This document shows, in pieces, positions 1-5,229 of a stretch of 12,352 bases of DNA. The DNA is taken from NCBI GenBank assembly GCA_964632755.1, contig CAZWDT010000062.1, forward strand, positions 1-12,352, read 5' to 3'. The position numbers and the translations under genes were made by a program. The first letter of the stretch is position 1. Each line of letters begins with the position of its first letter. The notes below the pieces were generated by a model that had not been told where the DNA came from, did no database searches, and worked only from the letters and a program-made list of their open reading frames with translations. The DNA is from JAFGMR01 sp964632755. Lineage in GTDB: Archaea > Halobacteriota > Methanosarcinia > Methanotrichales > Methanotrichaceae.

Positions 1-96
1 CGCGTTTAGGGGGAGTCTAAAAATGTAGGTGACACCCGCTGCGCTGTTCAGGTAGTTACATATAGACTTCAGGCATTTAAAAAGGTGATAGATGGA

Positions 97-510
97 ATGG
101 TGGTGGTTGAAATGAAGATACATCTCATAGCAATGGTGCTCATCCTCTTTGCAGGCATCGCGCAAGGAAATGGCGGTCCTGGTGGAGTGTCGCTTCCAGA
201 TCTTTCATATTCATCACAGATCGGACCAAATGATGCGGAGATTCTGACATTCGCACGCGGGATTATTGCAGGATCGTTTTATTCGTCGGCAATCCCCGTT
301 ATCGATGCAAACAGGCTGATTTTCGGATTAGATGCCACCGACTATATGATCCAAAACCCACCATATGCAATGAGCGTCGCCGAAAGCATGACGACTGATG
401 CACACGAGGTAGCCATGCGATATCCGGGCCGGTTTTCGACCGTGATGGGATTGGTAATGAATCCTTCCAAACCGGGCGAAGTTTTGGCGGGGGGGATGAT
501 TAACTATTGA
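97..510 (+). CDS. Small secreted protein of unknown function
   Basis: Function is not recognised. The ATG at 97 is preceded by AGGTGAT (84-90), which matches an archaeal Shine-Dalgarno site, so I prefer it to the GTG at 85; an internal ATG at 112 is another option. The product has 137 residues. It opens with a signal peptide: MKIH, then a hydrophobic run LIAMVLILFAGIA and a likely cleavage before a Gly/Asn-rich stretch (QGNGGPGG). The mature part is about 115 residues, has no cysteines and no second membrane segment, and ends in GGMINY. It is therefore probably exported and soluble or surface-associated (inference). It stands alone at the edge of the accessory region. Its TGA (508-510) overlaps the start of a short relic frame at 507. 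I know no family for it; it could be a lineage-specific protein. Confidence 0.6.
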   Translation: MVVVEMKIHLIAMVLILFAGIAQGNGGPGGVSLPDLSYSSQIGPNDAEILTFARGIIAGSFYSSAIPVIDANRLIFGLDATDYMIQNPPYAMSVAESMTTDAHEVAMRYPGRFSTVMGLVMNPSKPGEVLAGGMINY

Positions 511-566
511 CGTGCACTGATACAGATATCCCCGACATCTGCGAAGCCTGCAATAGCAGACAGTAG
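507..566 (+). pseudogene. Truncated relic of the Cys-rich ORF at 1452-1637
   Basis: From a TTG at 507 this frame reads TCTDTDIPDICEACNSRQ and then a TAG. The core TDIPDICEAC matches TDCP(amber)ICEAC in the ORF at 1452-1637, with 15 identical bases ATCTGCGAAGCCTGC at 537-551 and 1527-1541. Similarity ends abruptly after the CEAC motif. I read it as the leftover start of a paralogous gene, because the homologous downstream part (Gly/Cys-rich) is missing. A chance 15-bp match is the alternative, but the similarity also extends upstream in the same reading frame. Confidence 0.35.
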
Positions 567-783
567 AATGATCGAATACCCCGCGCGTGCACCAACAAAT
601 TTAAAGGTTCTTCGCTGAATTGAGTGGGTATGGATCATGGGAGATTTCCGGCATGAGTCATTTGTTATGTCAAGGTGTATGTGATGAGCCGCTACATCTC
701 GATAATCATGGAGGAATGGTGAGATGAAGGCAGAAAGGCGCCGACACTTGCCACCCCATACCCACATTGAATAGCGAGGAACC
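567..783 (+). other. Intergenic stretch with two overlapping micro-ORFs
   Basis: There is no convincing gene here. Two very short forward frames are linked by an ATGA overlap: 653-727 (24 codons, beginning MSHLLCQGVCDEP) and 724-774 (16 codons, MKAERRRHLPPHTHIE). The second has GGAGG at 709-713 upstream of its ATG. Neither is recognised and both may be chance or decayed remains. A TATA-like AAATTTAAAGG lies at 597-607. The stretch resembles worn accessory DNA between the secreted-protein gene and the PIN pair. Confidence 0.25.
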
Positions 784-826
784 AATTTAAATTGCGCTAT
801 GTCCCACTAAAACTAAAGGAGGATCA
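784..826 (+). promoter_or_regulatory. Promoter and strong RBS of the PIN pair
   Basis: AATTTAAATT (784-793) is a good archaeal TATA box, followed about 25 bases later by a plausible start site near 814. AAAGGAGGATCA (815-826) is a strong Shine-Dalgarno sequence five bases before the ATG at 829. This strong signal is the main argument that the 45-codon ORF is really translated. Confidence 0.55.
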
Positions 827-828
827 TC

Positions 829-966
829 ATGACTGAGGCAGAAAAAGAACTGCTCCCCTATGGCGGGGCGGTAAATCTACATGGAGAAGTGGTGTGGCGG
901 GTCACTGAGACTGAGTTCAAAGAGATGGAGGCTCACTTAGCGAGCATCTTCGATGTCGCGCATTAA
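829..966 (+). CDS. 45-residue candidate antitoxin partner of PIN protein
   Basis: The ORF encodes 45 residues, starting MTEAEKELLPYGG and ending EAHLASIFDVAH. It has a TATA box and a strong GGAGG site, so expression is likely despite its size. It is acidic, with a C-terminal half (TETEFKEMEAHLASIF) that looks amphipathic-helical. Its TAA (964-966) is one base before the ATG at 968 of the PIN gene (TAAAATG), so the two are probably translated by termination-reinitiation; an alternative PIN start at 953 would overlap it by 14 bases. A short gene placed directly before a PIN toxin is typically its antitoxin, for example VapB. Here, however, I see no AbrB, RHH or Phd DNA-binding fold, so it would be either a non-DNA-binding inhibitor or a truncated antitoxin. 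The function is inferred from context only. Confidence 0.55.
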   Translation: MTEAEKELLPYGGAVNLHGEVVWRVTETEFKEMEAHLASIFDVAH

Positions 967-967
967 A

Positions 968-1441
968 ATGGCCATCGATTCCGATATTTTTTTCTTCTGT
1001 ATTGAATCCAATCAGAGTAAATACAAATCGACTGATATAAGACGAATTTTACAGCATTTGAGTCATGCACCATATATCGAGATATATGTTCCGATTTCGG
1101 TGCTTGGTGAAAGTGTAATTCAATGCTTAAGCGGTGAGATAGAAAATGGCCATCACAATCTAGCAAAACTTCACGATTTAATAGATCTATGGGGCTCACT
1201 CGACTTAATGTTTCTTTACCCAAACGAACTTGTTGCTGATGCATGCTATCAACTAGTAAATCAGAAACGACGTGGTCATTGTCGATTAAGTCATGCAGAT
1301 TTGGTTCATTTAGGATACGCATTGGCATATAAAATGGATTATTTTTTATCTACTGATTCTCAATTGACCCATTCTAATCCAGATAATTCTGGTCTAATAG
1401 TAATACCACCCCCCAAGGTAAAAGATATATTGGCTAATTAA
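968..1441 (+). CDS. PIN-domain protein, VapC-like putative RNase toxin
   Basis: The product has 157 residues from ATG 968 (MAIDSDIFFF), a start close to the first catalytic Asp as in most PIN proteins; ATG 953 would add five residues. PIN domains are Mg2+-dependent RNases, and VapC toxins cut tRNA or rRNA. The acidic set looks complete: Asp4 (or Asp6) in IDSD, Glu48 in VPISVLGESV, Asp111 in LSHADLVHLGYA and Asp130 in YFLSTDSQL. Length fits the family (130-160). The gene is noticeably AT-rich compared with the ribosomal operon and the surface-protein genes, which suggests horizontal acquisition. It lies one base after a 45-codon ORF that shares its promoter, as in type II toxin-antitoxin operons. 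A non-toxin PIN RNase is possible. The PIN assignment is good; the toxin role is inference. Confidence 0.75.
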   Translation: MAIDSDIFFFCIESNQSKYKSTDIRRILQHLSHAPYIEIYVPISVLGESVIQCLSGEIENGHHNLAKLHDLIDLWGSLDLMFLYPNELVADACYQLVNQKRRGHCRLSHADLVHLGYALAYKMDYFLSTDSQLTHSNPDNSGLIVIPPPKVKDILAN

Positions 1442-1451
1442 AGAGCTCAAC

Positions 1452-1637
1452 ATGCCTAAGATAACAAATCATATGATGAATGAAAATGATGATCATCTAG
1501 GCGACGGGATGACCGACTGCCCCTAGATCTGCGAAGCCTGCGGCGGCTTCGCGGGCCCGGATGGCTGCTACCAGGATTGCGGCCATGAGGTCGGCAGCAT
1601 GTCCGAGGCCGAGCTGGAGGCCTACATCGCGAACTGA
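1452..1637 (+). pseudogene. Short Cys-rich zinc-ribbon-like ORF with in-frame TAG
   Basis: The frame runs from ATG 1452 (or 1473, 1509) through MTDCP, an amber codon at 1524-1526, and on to ICEACGGFAGPDG, CYQDCGHEVG and EAELEAYIAN before TGA at 1635-1637. The cysteines (CP-x-ICEAC, then C-x3-C and a His) look like a small metal-binding knuckle, and the downstream part keeps clear coding character. A relic at 507-566 has GAC (Asp) at the position of the amber codon, which suggests a former acidic codon such as GAG changed to TAG. TAG ends rps11 and the DUF11 gene in this window, so it works as an ordinary stop here. I therefore favour a recently broken gene; pyrrolysine insertion or readthrough is less likely. 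The family is not recognised. Confidence 0.5.
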
Positions 1638-1986
1638 GAAGCCACGCGGACCGCCTAAATACGAGAATTTAATGGCGTTATATAGCGATTTTTCTAATTA
1701 ATTGGACGGAACCAATGCTTCCGTGAGGTGGACCCTGGGACTGGTGGTGAACCTTATTTTATTCCGATGTAAAGTATAAGGCATAGTTCCGCGGAACTTG
1801 GACCATTCCGGGGATGGTTCCGGATAGGAACGATTGAAGTAAAAAATATATGGTTTCTTTCCCTTTCCCATGGTACTAGAGGTCTCCAAACCGCGATAAT
1901 CACGCGTTTTTGTGCGATTTTATCCAATTTTCTATGTAGCTAAAAGGAAAGGTTAAGGATAGTTCCAAGTTCCGCGGAACCACCCC
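1638..1986. other. Non-coding region with GTTCC/GGAAC box cluster
   Basis: No gene is evident in these about 350 bases. They hold an unusual density of the pentamer GTTCC or its complement: 1708-1712, 1786-1790, 1793-1797, 1817-1821, 1827-1831, 1962-1966, 1969-1973 and 1976-1980. About one such pentamer would be expected by chance. Two boxes form the palindrome GTTCCGCGGAAC, present twice (1786-1797 and 1969-1980), and GTTCC-GGATA-GGAAC (1817-1831) forms a third dyad. Between the palindromes lies an AT-rich stretch (1832-1956). This arrangement fits an operator array or an iteron-type replication origin of an integrated plasmid (inference). Confidence 0.5.
1776..1809 (+). repeat. Left arm of 34-bp imperfect inverted repeat
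   Basis: This arm matches the reverse complement of 1957-1990 at 28 of 34 positions: ATAAGG, four spacer bases, then an identical 17-base block GTTCCGCGGAACTTGGA, then a partly matching tail ending in TCC. The block contains a 12-bp palindrome (extended to 14 bp, 1785-1798, in this arm). The two arms face each other across about 147 bp. Confidence 0.65.
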
Positions 1987-1990
1987 TTAT
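1957..1990 (-). repeat. Right arm of 34-bp imperfect inverted repeat
   Basis: This is the partner of 1776-1809 in inverted orientation. It overlaps the TAA stop (1987-1989) of the leftward coiled-coil/winged-helix gene, and the pyrimidine-rich CCTTAACCTTTCCTTTT follows on the minus strand. It could serve as that gene's terminator, as an operator, or as one end of a small mobile or origin module. Confidence 0.65.
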
Positions 1991-2370
1991 TTTAATATCA
2001 AGATATTGTTCCTTTTATTCAATAGAGAAGGCCTGACCTCGATCCTATCCTTCATCGTCCGCAAGAGCTCTGAAAAACGCGGCTTGGATAGCCTCATTAT
2101 CCGCCTAGCGTCGGCTTGGGGCATCTTTCCACCTCGGGAGGCTATCAAGGCTACAAGGACCTCTCCTCTATCCTTCTGGGCGGGCTGAGGGGCTTGCTGG
2201 GCCGTCTCCAAGGCGGCGATACGGCGGCGGTCATAGGCTCGTTCTAGCGCAGTCATCTCACTTGCGTCCTCGATCTGCTGTCGAAGGGCGATAATTTCCT
2301 CCTGCAGGGCTATCATCTGGCTGGCTGCCTGTGGACCGAGAAGGGCTAGGAGTGGGAGGTCCTCGGTCAT
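1987..2370 (-). CDS. Coiled-coil plus winged-helix-like DNA-binding protein
   Basis: The product has 127 residues, starting at ATG 2370 with GTGGAGG at 2374-2380 as ribosome-binding site. Residues about 14-57 form a charged heptad-like helix (MIALQEEIIALRQQIEDASE and onward), followed by a Gln/Pro linker (58-68). Residues 69-127 look like a winged-helix domain: EVLVALIASRGGKMPQADAR, then RLSKPRFSELL as a possible recognition helix, and a basic wing ending NNILILK. Such a protein would dimerise through the coiled coil and bind DNA. It is the last gene of a leftward operon with the SWIM protein, and the GTTCC palindrome array lies directly beyond its stop; I infer it may bind there as a repressor or replication/partition factor. 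I know similar architectures from methanogen accessory DNA but no established name. Confidence 0.65.
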   Translation of the reverse strand: MTEDLPLLALLGPQAASQMIALQEEIIALRQQIEDASEMTALERAYDRRRIAALETAQQAPQPAQKDRGEVLVALIASRGGKMPQADARRIMRLSKPRFSELLRTMKDRIEVRPSLLNKRNNILILK

Positions 2371-2481
2371 AGCCGAGCCTCCACAAGGCAGAATGCTTTC
2401 ATGCTATTGCCTCATGATAGGGAGTGGGACCGGGGGCGGCGGAAGTGTAGCTTTGATCCGCTCCGGTCCGCAGGTTAATCT

Positions 2482-2571
2482 TCAGACCCCCCTAAGGAGG
2501 CAATTATCGCCTTCATTCAGGATAAAAGGCTCCTCGACCGCATTATCTTGATGCAGGCAAGCGGTGGCCAT
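2482..2571 (-). CDS. Small ORF after SWIM gene; possible frameshifted 57-mer
   Basis: ATG 2571 lies one base after the TGA of the SWIM gene (TGAGATG), so translation may be coupled. In frame it gives 29 residues (MATACLHQDNAVEEPFIL and onward, ending LLRGV). Just before its stop is a run of six G on the minus strand (2486-2491). A -1 slip there would continue the frame without a stop to 2399, giving about 57 residues with a plausible tail (INLRTGADQSYTSAAPG and on to HEAIA). That longer frame ends in an ATGA overlap with an 11-codon frame which in turn overlaps the start of the next gene by ATGA. Either a sequencing or mutational indel split a real gene or the run is a programmed slip. Function unknown. 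Confidence 0.35.
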   Translation of the reverse strand: MATACLHQDNAVEEPFILNEGDNCLLRGV

Positions 2572-2572
2572 C

Positions 2573-2986
2573 TCAGGCCACCTCCGCCGCTTCCAACGTG
2601 GGCCGGAATGGCGGCCTCGCTTTCAGAATGCTCTCTTCTTCCTGGATGCCTTGGCGCGTGATGGCATCGAGGCTGTCCATCGGCGCCTTCTGGCTCCTTG
2701 CATTTCCGGAGGAAATGCTCCTTCGCGATGGCTTCTCGCTCTCGGAGAAGGCCTTGAGGTGCTTGCATCGCTTGCCGAACTGGGCGGCGCGGCAAGTGCA
2801 TTGCCAATAGCCGCCATCTGGGCGGTGGACGCTGTAGTATCCTTTCGATCCTCGCACAAGGGCTACGCTTGCCGATAGCTTGAGGACTTCAGGGGCGGTC
2901 TCATATCCTAGCCTGCGGGCTAGCGATTCCACAGCCTCCACGGCGTGTTGGCCGGGGGGTTCGGGTAAAAGATTGGTTGACTTCAT
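2573..2986 (-). CDS. SWIM zinc-finger protein
   Basis: The product has 137 residues from ATG 2986 (MKSTNLLPEPPGQ). The frame is open for 34 more codons upstream, to 3088, but those lie in the promoter/operator region and read as non-coding. Residues 60-77 hold a SWIM motif, CTC-x8-CKH (Cys63, Cys65, Cys74, His76), which binds zinc and mediates DNA or protein contacts. Before it, SVALVRGSKGYYSVHRPDGG gives the usual beta-hairpin leading to the motif. The C-terminal 50 residues are polar and Ser/Arg/Glu-rich and likely disordered. It heads a leftward operon with a small ORF and a coiled-coil/winged-helix protein. Short SWIM proteins of this type occur in archaeal accessory elements; the cellular role is unknown. 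Expression probably starts from the TATA box near 3021-3028. Confidence 0.75.
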   Translation of the reverse strand: MKSTNLLPEPPGQHAVEAVESLARRLGYETAPEVLKLSASVALVRGSKGYYSVHRPDGGYWQCTCRAAQFGKRCKHLKAFSESEKPSRRSISSGNARSQKAPMDSLDAITRQGIQEEESILKARPPFRPTLEAAEVA

Positions 2987-3086
2987 CGTCTTACACCAAT
3001 ACACTAATACACTCTTTGAGTATATAAGGCCTTTGGTGTAAACATACCATAACCATTTTATACCATTACGCTGATATAAAGGATTC
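2987..3086. promoter_or_regulatory. Divergent promoter with RHH operator-like repeats
   Basis: This region separates the leftward SWIM operon from the rightward RHH gene. TATATAAG (3021-3028) can serve the leftward gene, placing a start near 2998. CATTTTATA (3054-3062) lies about 27 bases before the RHH ATG. The dyad TTACACCAA (2991-2999) / TTGGTGTAA (3033-3041) flanks the TATA box, and two tandem copies of AATACACT (2998-3005, 3006-3013) sit between. RHH proteins typically bind short tandem or inverted repeats over their own promoter, so this is a candidate autoregulatory operator. GGTGTAAGAC recurs at 3286-3295, after the RHH gene. Confidence 0.5.
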
Positions 3087-3269
3087 ATGGGAAGGCTTGG
3101 AATATACCTACCTGATGAGTTAGAAAAGAGGCTGAAGGACTACGTATATCGAAAGACGGGGTCTTTCAGAGGCCAAAGCAATGTGACCGTAGAGGCGATA
3201 ATAGAATACCTGGATCGCCATGAGTCGGAATTAGAGGAAAGCGAGAACCCTCTTAAGGCCCTCGCTTAA
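3087..3269 (+). CDS. Ribbon-helix-helix (CopG-like) regulator
   Basis: The 60-residue protein has the RHH layout: a short beta strand (RLGIYLPDELE) with a basic residue for operator contact, helix A (EKRLKDYVYRK), a turn with GSFRGQS, and helix B (NVTVEAIIEYLDRHES), then an acidic tail. Such proteins dimerise and bind DNA through the paired strands, acting as small repressors, copy-number regulators or antitoxins. ATG 3087 has AAAGGA (3078-3083) in front. It is divergent from the SWIM operon and next to operator-like repeats, so it most likely represses one or both promoters (inference). No toxin gene follows it; the next feature is a tRNA on the opposite strand. The basic residue count and length fit the family well. 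Confidence 0.75.
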   Translation: MGRLGIYLPDELEKRLKDYVYRKTGSFRGQSNVTVEAIIEYLDRHESELEESENPLKALA

Positions 3270-3306
3270 CCTTGGCGGCTTTTGTGGTGTAAGACAGCGC
3301 CGCCAT

Positions 3307-3350
3307 GTCATTCAAGGAATGACCGTGATTTCATTCTACTTCGATTTTAC
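3307..3350 (+). terminator. Hairpin and T-rich tail after RHH gene
   Basis: GTCATTC-AAG-GAATGAC (3307-3323) is a perfect 7-bp inverted repeat, followed by a T-rich run (TTTCATTCTACTTCGATTTT, 3328-3347). It fits a terminator for the rightward RHH transcript and may also stop leftward transcription past the tRNA. Confidence 0.4.
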
Positions 3351-3361
3351 TAGTAATCCAA

Positions 3362-3446
3362 TGCGGGGGACGGGATTCGAACCCGCGAACACCTGCGTGA
3401 CAGGGCCCTCAACCCTGCGCCTTTGACCTGGCTTGGCAACCCCCGC
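3362..3446 (-). tRNA. tRNA-Leu (anticodon GAG)
   Basis: On the minus strand the sequence folds as a class II tRNA: acceptor stem GCGGGGG/CCCCCGC with discriminator A, D-arm closed by GCC/GGC with loop AAGCCAGGTCAAA, anticodon stem CAGGG/CCCTG with loop TTGAGGG (anticodon GAG), a long variable arm (CAC-GCAG-GTG), and T-arm GCGGG-TTCGAAT-CCCGT. The long variable arm and GAG give leucine. CCA is not encoded. It lies 32 bases after rpoD on the same strand and is probably processed from the ribosomal operon transcript. Its 3' end borders the accessory region. Confidence 0.95.
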
Positions 3447-3478
3447 AAATAAGGGATTTGATGGCCGTAAGGCCACCT

Positions 3479-4273
3479 TCAGGACAGCTCAGCTATCTTC
3501 TCAGTGATCATCTCTGCCCTGTGGCGGATCTCCTCCGCTGCCTTGGCTACTAAATCCTTCGCCTTTATAGACCCATCGCCCTCGATGGTCAAGACGAAGC
3601 TGTCCGGAACAGGCGTAACCGTGATTGCCTGGTAATCGCACTCGTCGATGCAGAGCTTGCAGAGAGAACAGGCCAGTAAATTTACCACCTTGACCCTGTC
3701 GCCCTCGTCGAGCGCGAGCACGTCTCTCGGGCAGACCTTGACGCACTTCCCGCACTTCTGGCAGTCCCCGATTTCTATTTTGGGGAGGTTCTTGTACCCG
3801 CACGTTGTGCCCGACTGCCATTTCGAGTGCGCGCTGCCTGTGCGCTTGGTGGCATATCCCTCCACCACGAGCTTCTCGCCCTCGCCCAGGACGACAATCG
3901 GTATGCCCTCGAACGCCACCTTCACCCCCGGATCGGTGAAGACGACATCCTGGGAGTAGACCACCCTCGGCCCCTCCGCGGTCAGTATGAAGTCCACCCG
4001 ACAACCCGGACAGCCCGCGCCCTCGCAGATGCAGTCCTCCGGGGAGGAGTAGACGTCGAGATCCTCCGCGGTCAAGGGGATAAGGCCGAGACGAAGCGAG
4101 ATCTGCTCGTCGAATAGGACCGACGTGTTGTCGTAGAGGCGGATCTCATCGATGGCAAGCGTCGGGACCTCGCCCATACAGGCCCGCCTGATGCCATTTG
4201 CAAAGGCGGTCGTAACACCCGTGAGGAGGAACCGGATGCGGTCCTCCCGAAGCTCTATGAGTTCTACCTTCAA
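3479..4273 (-). CDS. rpo3 (rpoD): DNA-directed RNA polymerase subunit D with Fe-S domain
   Basis: This 264-residue subunit pairs with subunit L to nucleate archaeal RNA polymerase, like bacterial alpha and eukaryotic RPB3. Residues 1-70 hold the alpha-like dimerisation part (LLTGVTTAFANGIRRACMGEVPTLAID). An inserted ferredoxin-like domain carries two four-Cys motifs, C-x2-C-x2-C-x3-C, at Cys171-181 and Cys202-212, so both 4Fe-4S sites look intact. A further cluster Cys81, 83, 88, 91 resembles the extra Cys group of the family. The start is a TTG at 4273, two bases after the TAG of rps11, with GGGTGT just upstream. It is the last protein gene of the S13-S4-S11 operon. Both Fe-S clusters intact is typical for methanogens and other strict anaerobes. 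Confidence 0.97.
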   Translation of the reverse strand: MKVELIELREDRIRFLLTGVTTAFANGIRRACMGEVPTLAIDEIRLYDNTSVLFDEQISLRLGLIPLTAEDLDVYSSPEDCICEGAGCPGCRVDFILTAEGPRVVYSQDVVFTDPGVKVAFEGIPIVVLGEGEKLVVEGYATKRTGSAHSKWQSGTTCGYKNLPKIEIGDCQKCGKCVKVCPRDVLALDEGDRVKVVNLLACSLCKLCIDECDYQAITVTPVPDSFVLTIEGDGSIKAKDLVAKAAEEIRHRAEMITEKIAELS

Positions 4274-4275
4274 GC

Positions 4276-4665
4276 CTACACCCTTCGACCCCTCTTTCCA
4301 CCGGATGGCTTGGTGCCGTCATGGGGGATCGGGGTCGCATCCTCTATCCTTCCTATGCGCAGCCCAGCCCTCGCAAGCGCACGAATCGCTGCCTGCGCTC
4401 CAGGACCCGGCGACCTCTGACGATTGCCGCCGGGGGCGCGCACCTTCACGTGTACGCCGACTATGCCCTTGGACTTGGCCTGCTCTGCAACCTGCATGGC
4501 CATCTGCATGGCCGTGTAAGGCGAGCTCTCATCCCTTGCCGCCTTAACAACCATGCCGCCCGAGACCTTTGCCAGCGTCTCGGCGCCGGTCATATCGGTT
4601 ATGGTTATCAGCGTGTTGTTGAAGGAGGCGAATATATGCGCGATGCCCCATTTGCCTTCTGTCAT
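4276..4665 (-). CDS. rps11: 30S ribosomal protein S11
   Basis: This 129-residue protein belongs to the platform of the small subunit, next to the 3' end of 16S rRNA. The typical S11 blocks are present: HIFASFNNTLITITD (10-24), KAARDESSPYTAMQMA (41-56), and the RNA-binding PGGNRQRSPGPGAQAAIRAL (78-97), ending in the basic GGKRGRRV. ATG 4665 follows the rps4 stop by three bases, and its GGAGGG site lies within the end of rps4, so translation is coupled. It ends in TAG, which shows that amber is a working stop codon in this genome (a TGA follows two codons on). Confidence 0.97.
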   Translation of the reverse strand: MTEGKWGIAHIFASFNNTLITITDMTGAETLAKVSGGMVVKAARDESSPYTAMQMAMQVAEQAKSKGIVGVHVKVRAPGGNRQRSPGPGAQAAIRALARAGLRIGRIEDATPIPHDGTKPSGGKRGRRV

Positions 4666-4668
4666 GCC

Positions 4669-5211
4669 TCATCCCTCCACTTTCAGCACTCTGGTGGAGC
4701 GCTCGGGATGGTTCTCCTTGGCCATGGGAGATCCGCTGTAATAATCTATGGTCATCTCCTCTCCGCGTCTCACCAGGTATCCGGGAATGGTCACCTTGCG
4801 ACCGGATATCTTGATGTGGCCGTGGGTTATGAACTGCCTGGACTGCCTCATCGTGTTGGCAAGGCCCTGCCTATATACCTGAGTCTGCAATCTCCTCTCC
4901 AAAAGGTCATTCGTCTTCAGGGAGAGAACGGAATCGAGATTGCCATCCTCCTTCAGGATGCCGTACCTGTAAAGGCGGCCAAGTATCTCCCTTGCCTCTT
5001 TATCAGCTCCCTTGGCCCCATGGGCGGAGAGAGCAAGCAGCTTCCTGCTCACACGACGGTATTTCCTGAGGACGCCCTGCGCCTTCCAGAGCTCTCTCTT
5101 GTTGCGCAGCCCGTAGGACTTTACGAACCCCACCTCTTCGGCAATTCGCTCCGCCTCCCAGGGCTTCTTCGGCCTGTCATACATCTTGCGGCTCTTTCCT
5201 GGATATCCCAT
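4669..5211 (-). CDS. rps4: 30S ribosomal protein S4
   Basis: This 180-residue protein binds the 5' domain of 16S rRNA early in assembly. The archaeal N-terminus starts MGYPGKSRKMYDRPKKPWE. The S4 RNA-binding domain is at about 104-152 (ERRLQTQVYRQGLA, then RQFITHGHIKISGRKV, VRRGEEM). Start ATG 5211 has GGGGTGATC at 5215-5223, an excellent match to the archaeal anti-Shine-Dalgarno, 18 bases after the S13 stop. There is no zinc-finger N-terminus of the bacterial type. Order and length are canonical. Confidence 0.97.
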   Translation of the reverse strand: MGYPGKSRKMYDRPKKPWEAERIAEEVGFVKSYGLRNKRELWKAQGVLRKYRRVSRKLLALSAHGAKGADKEAREILGRLYRYGILKEDGNLDSVLSLKTNDLLERRLQTQVYRQGLANTMRQSRQFITHGHIKISGRKVTIPGYLVRRGEEMTIDYYSGSPMAKENHPERSTRVLKVEG

Positions 5212-5229
5212 CTAGATCACCCCGCCCAT

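Noticed and set aside
504..785. Minus-strand frame of 93 codons
   Set aside because: It has no ribosome-binding site, an odd composition and no recognisable fold; it overlaps the end of the secreted-protein gene.
963..1328. Minus-strand frame of 121 codons
   Set aside because: It is the shadow of the PIN gene, whose catalytic residues show that the plus strand is coding.
1524..1526. Confident pyrrolysine codon
   Set aside because: TAG ends rps11 and the DUF11 gene here, and the relic copy has an Asp codon at this position; a nonsense mutation is simpler.
1698..1889. Minus-strand frame of 63 codons
   Set aside because: It spans the palindromic GTTCC boxes, has no ribosome-binding site and shows low-complexity, non-family sequence.
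1776..1990. Inverted 34-bp arms as ends of a complete transposon
   Set aside because: The interval has no transposase and no flanking target duplication that I can see; a MITE remains possible but an operator/origin explanation fits the extra boxes better.
2367..2402. 11-codon frame MKAFCLVEARL with ATGA overlaps on both sides
   Set aside because: It is too short to judge and it contains the ribosome-binding site of the next gene; it is noted only as part of the small-ORF context.
2564..2878. Plus-strand frame of 104 codons
   Set aside because: It is antisense to the SWIM gene, which has the motif evidence and the regulatory context.
1..3361. Second copy of the tRNA-Leu 3' end as an attachment site
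   Set aside because: I looked for the GGGATTCGAACCCGC stretch in the accessory region and did not find it; any second site must lie outside the window.
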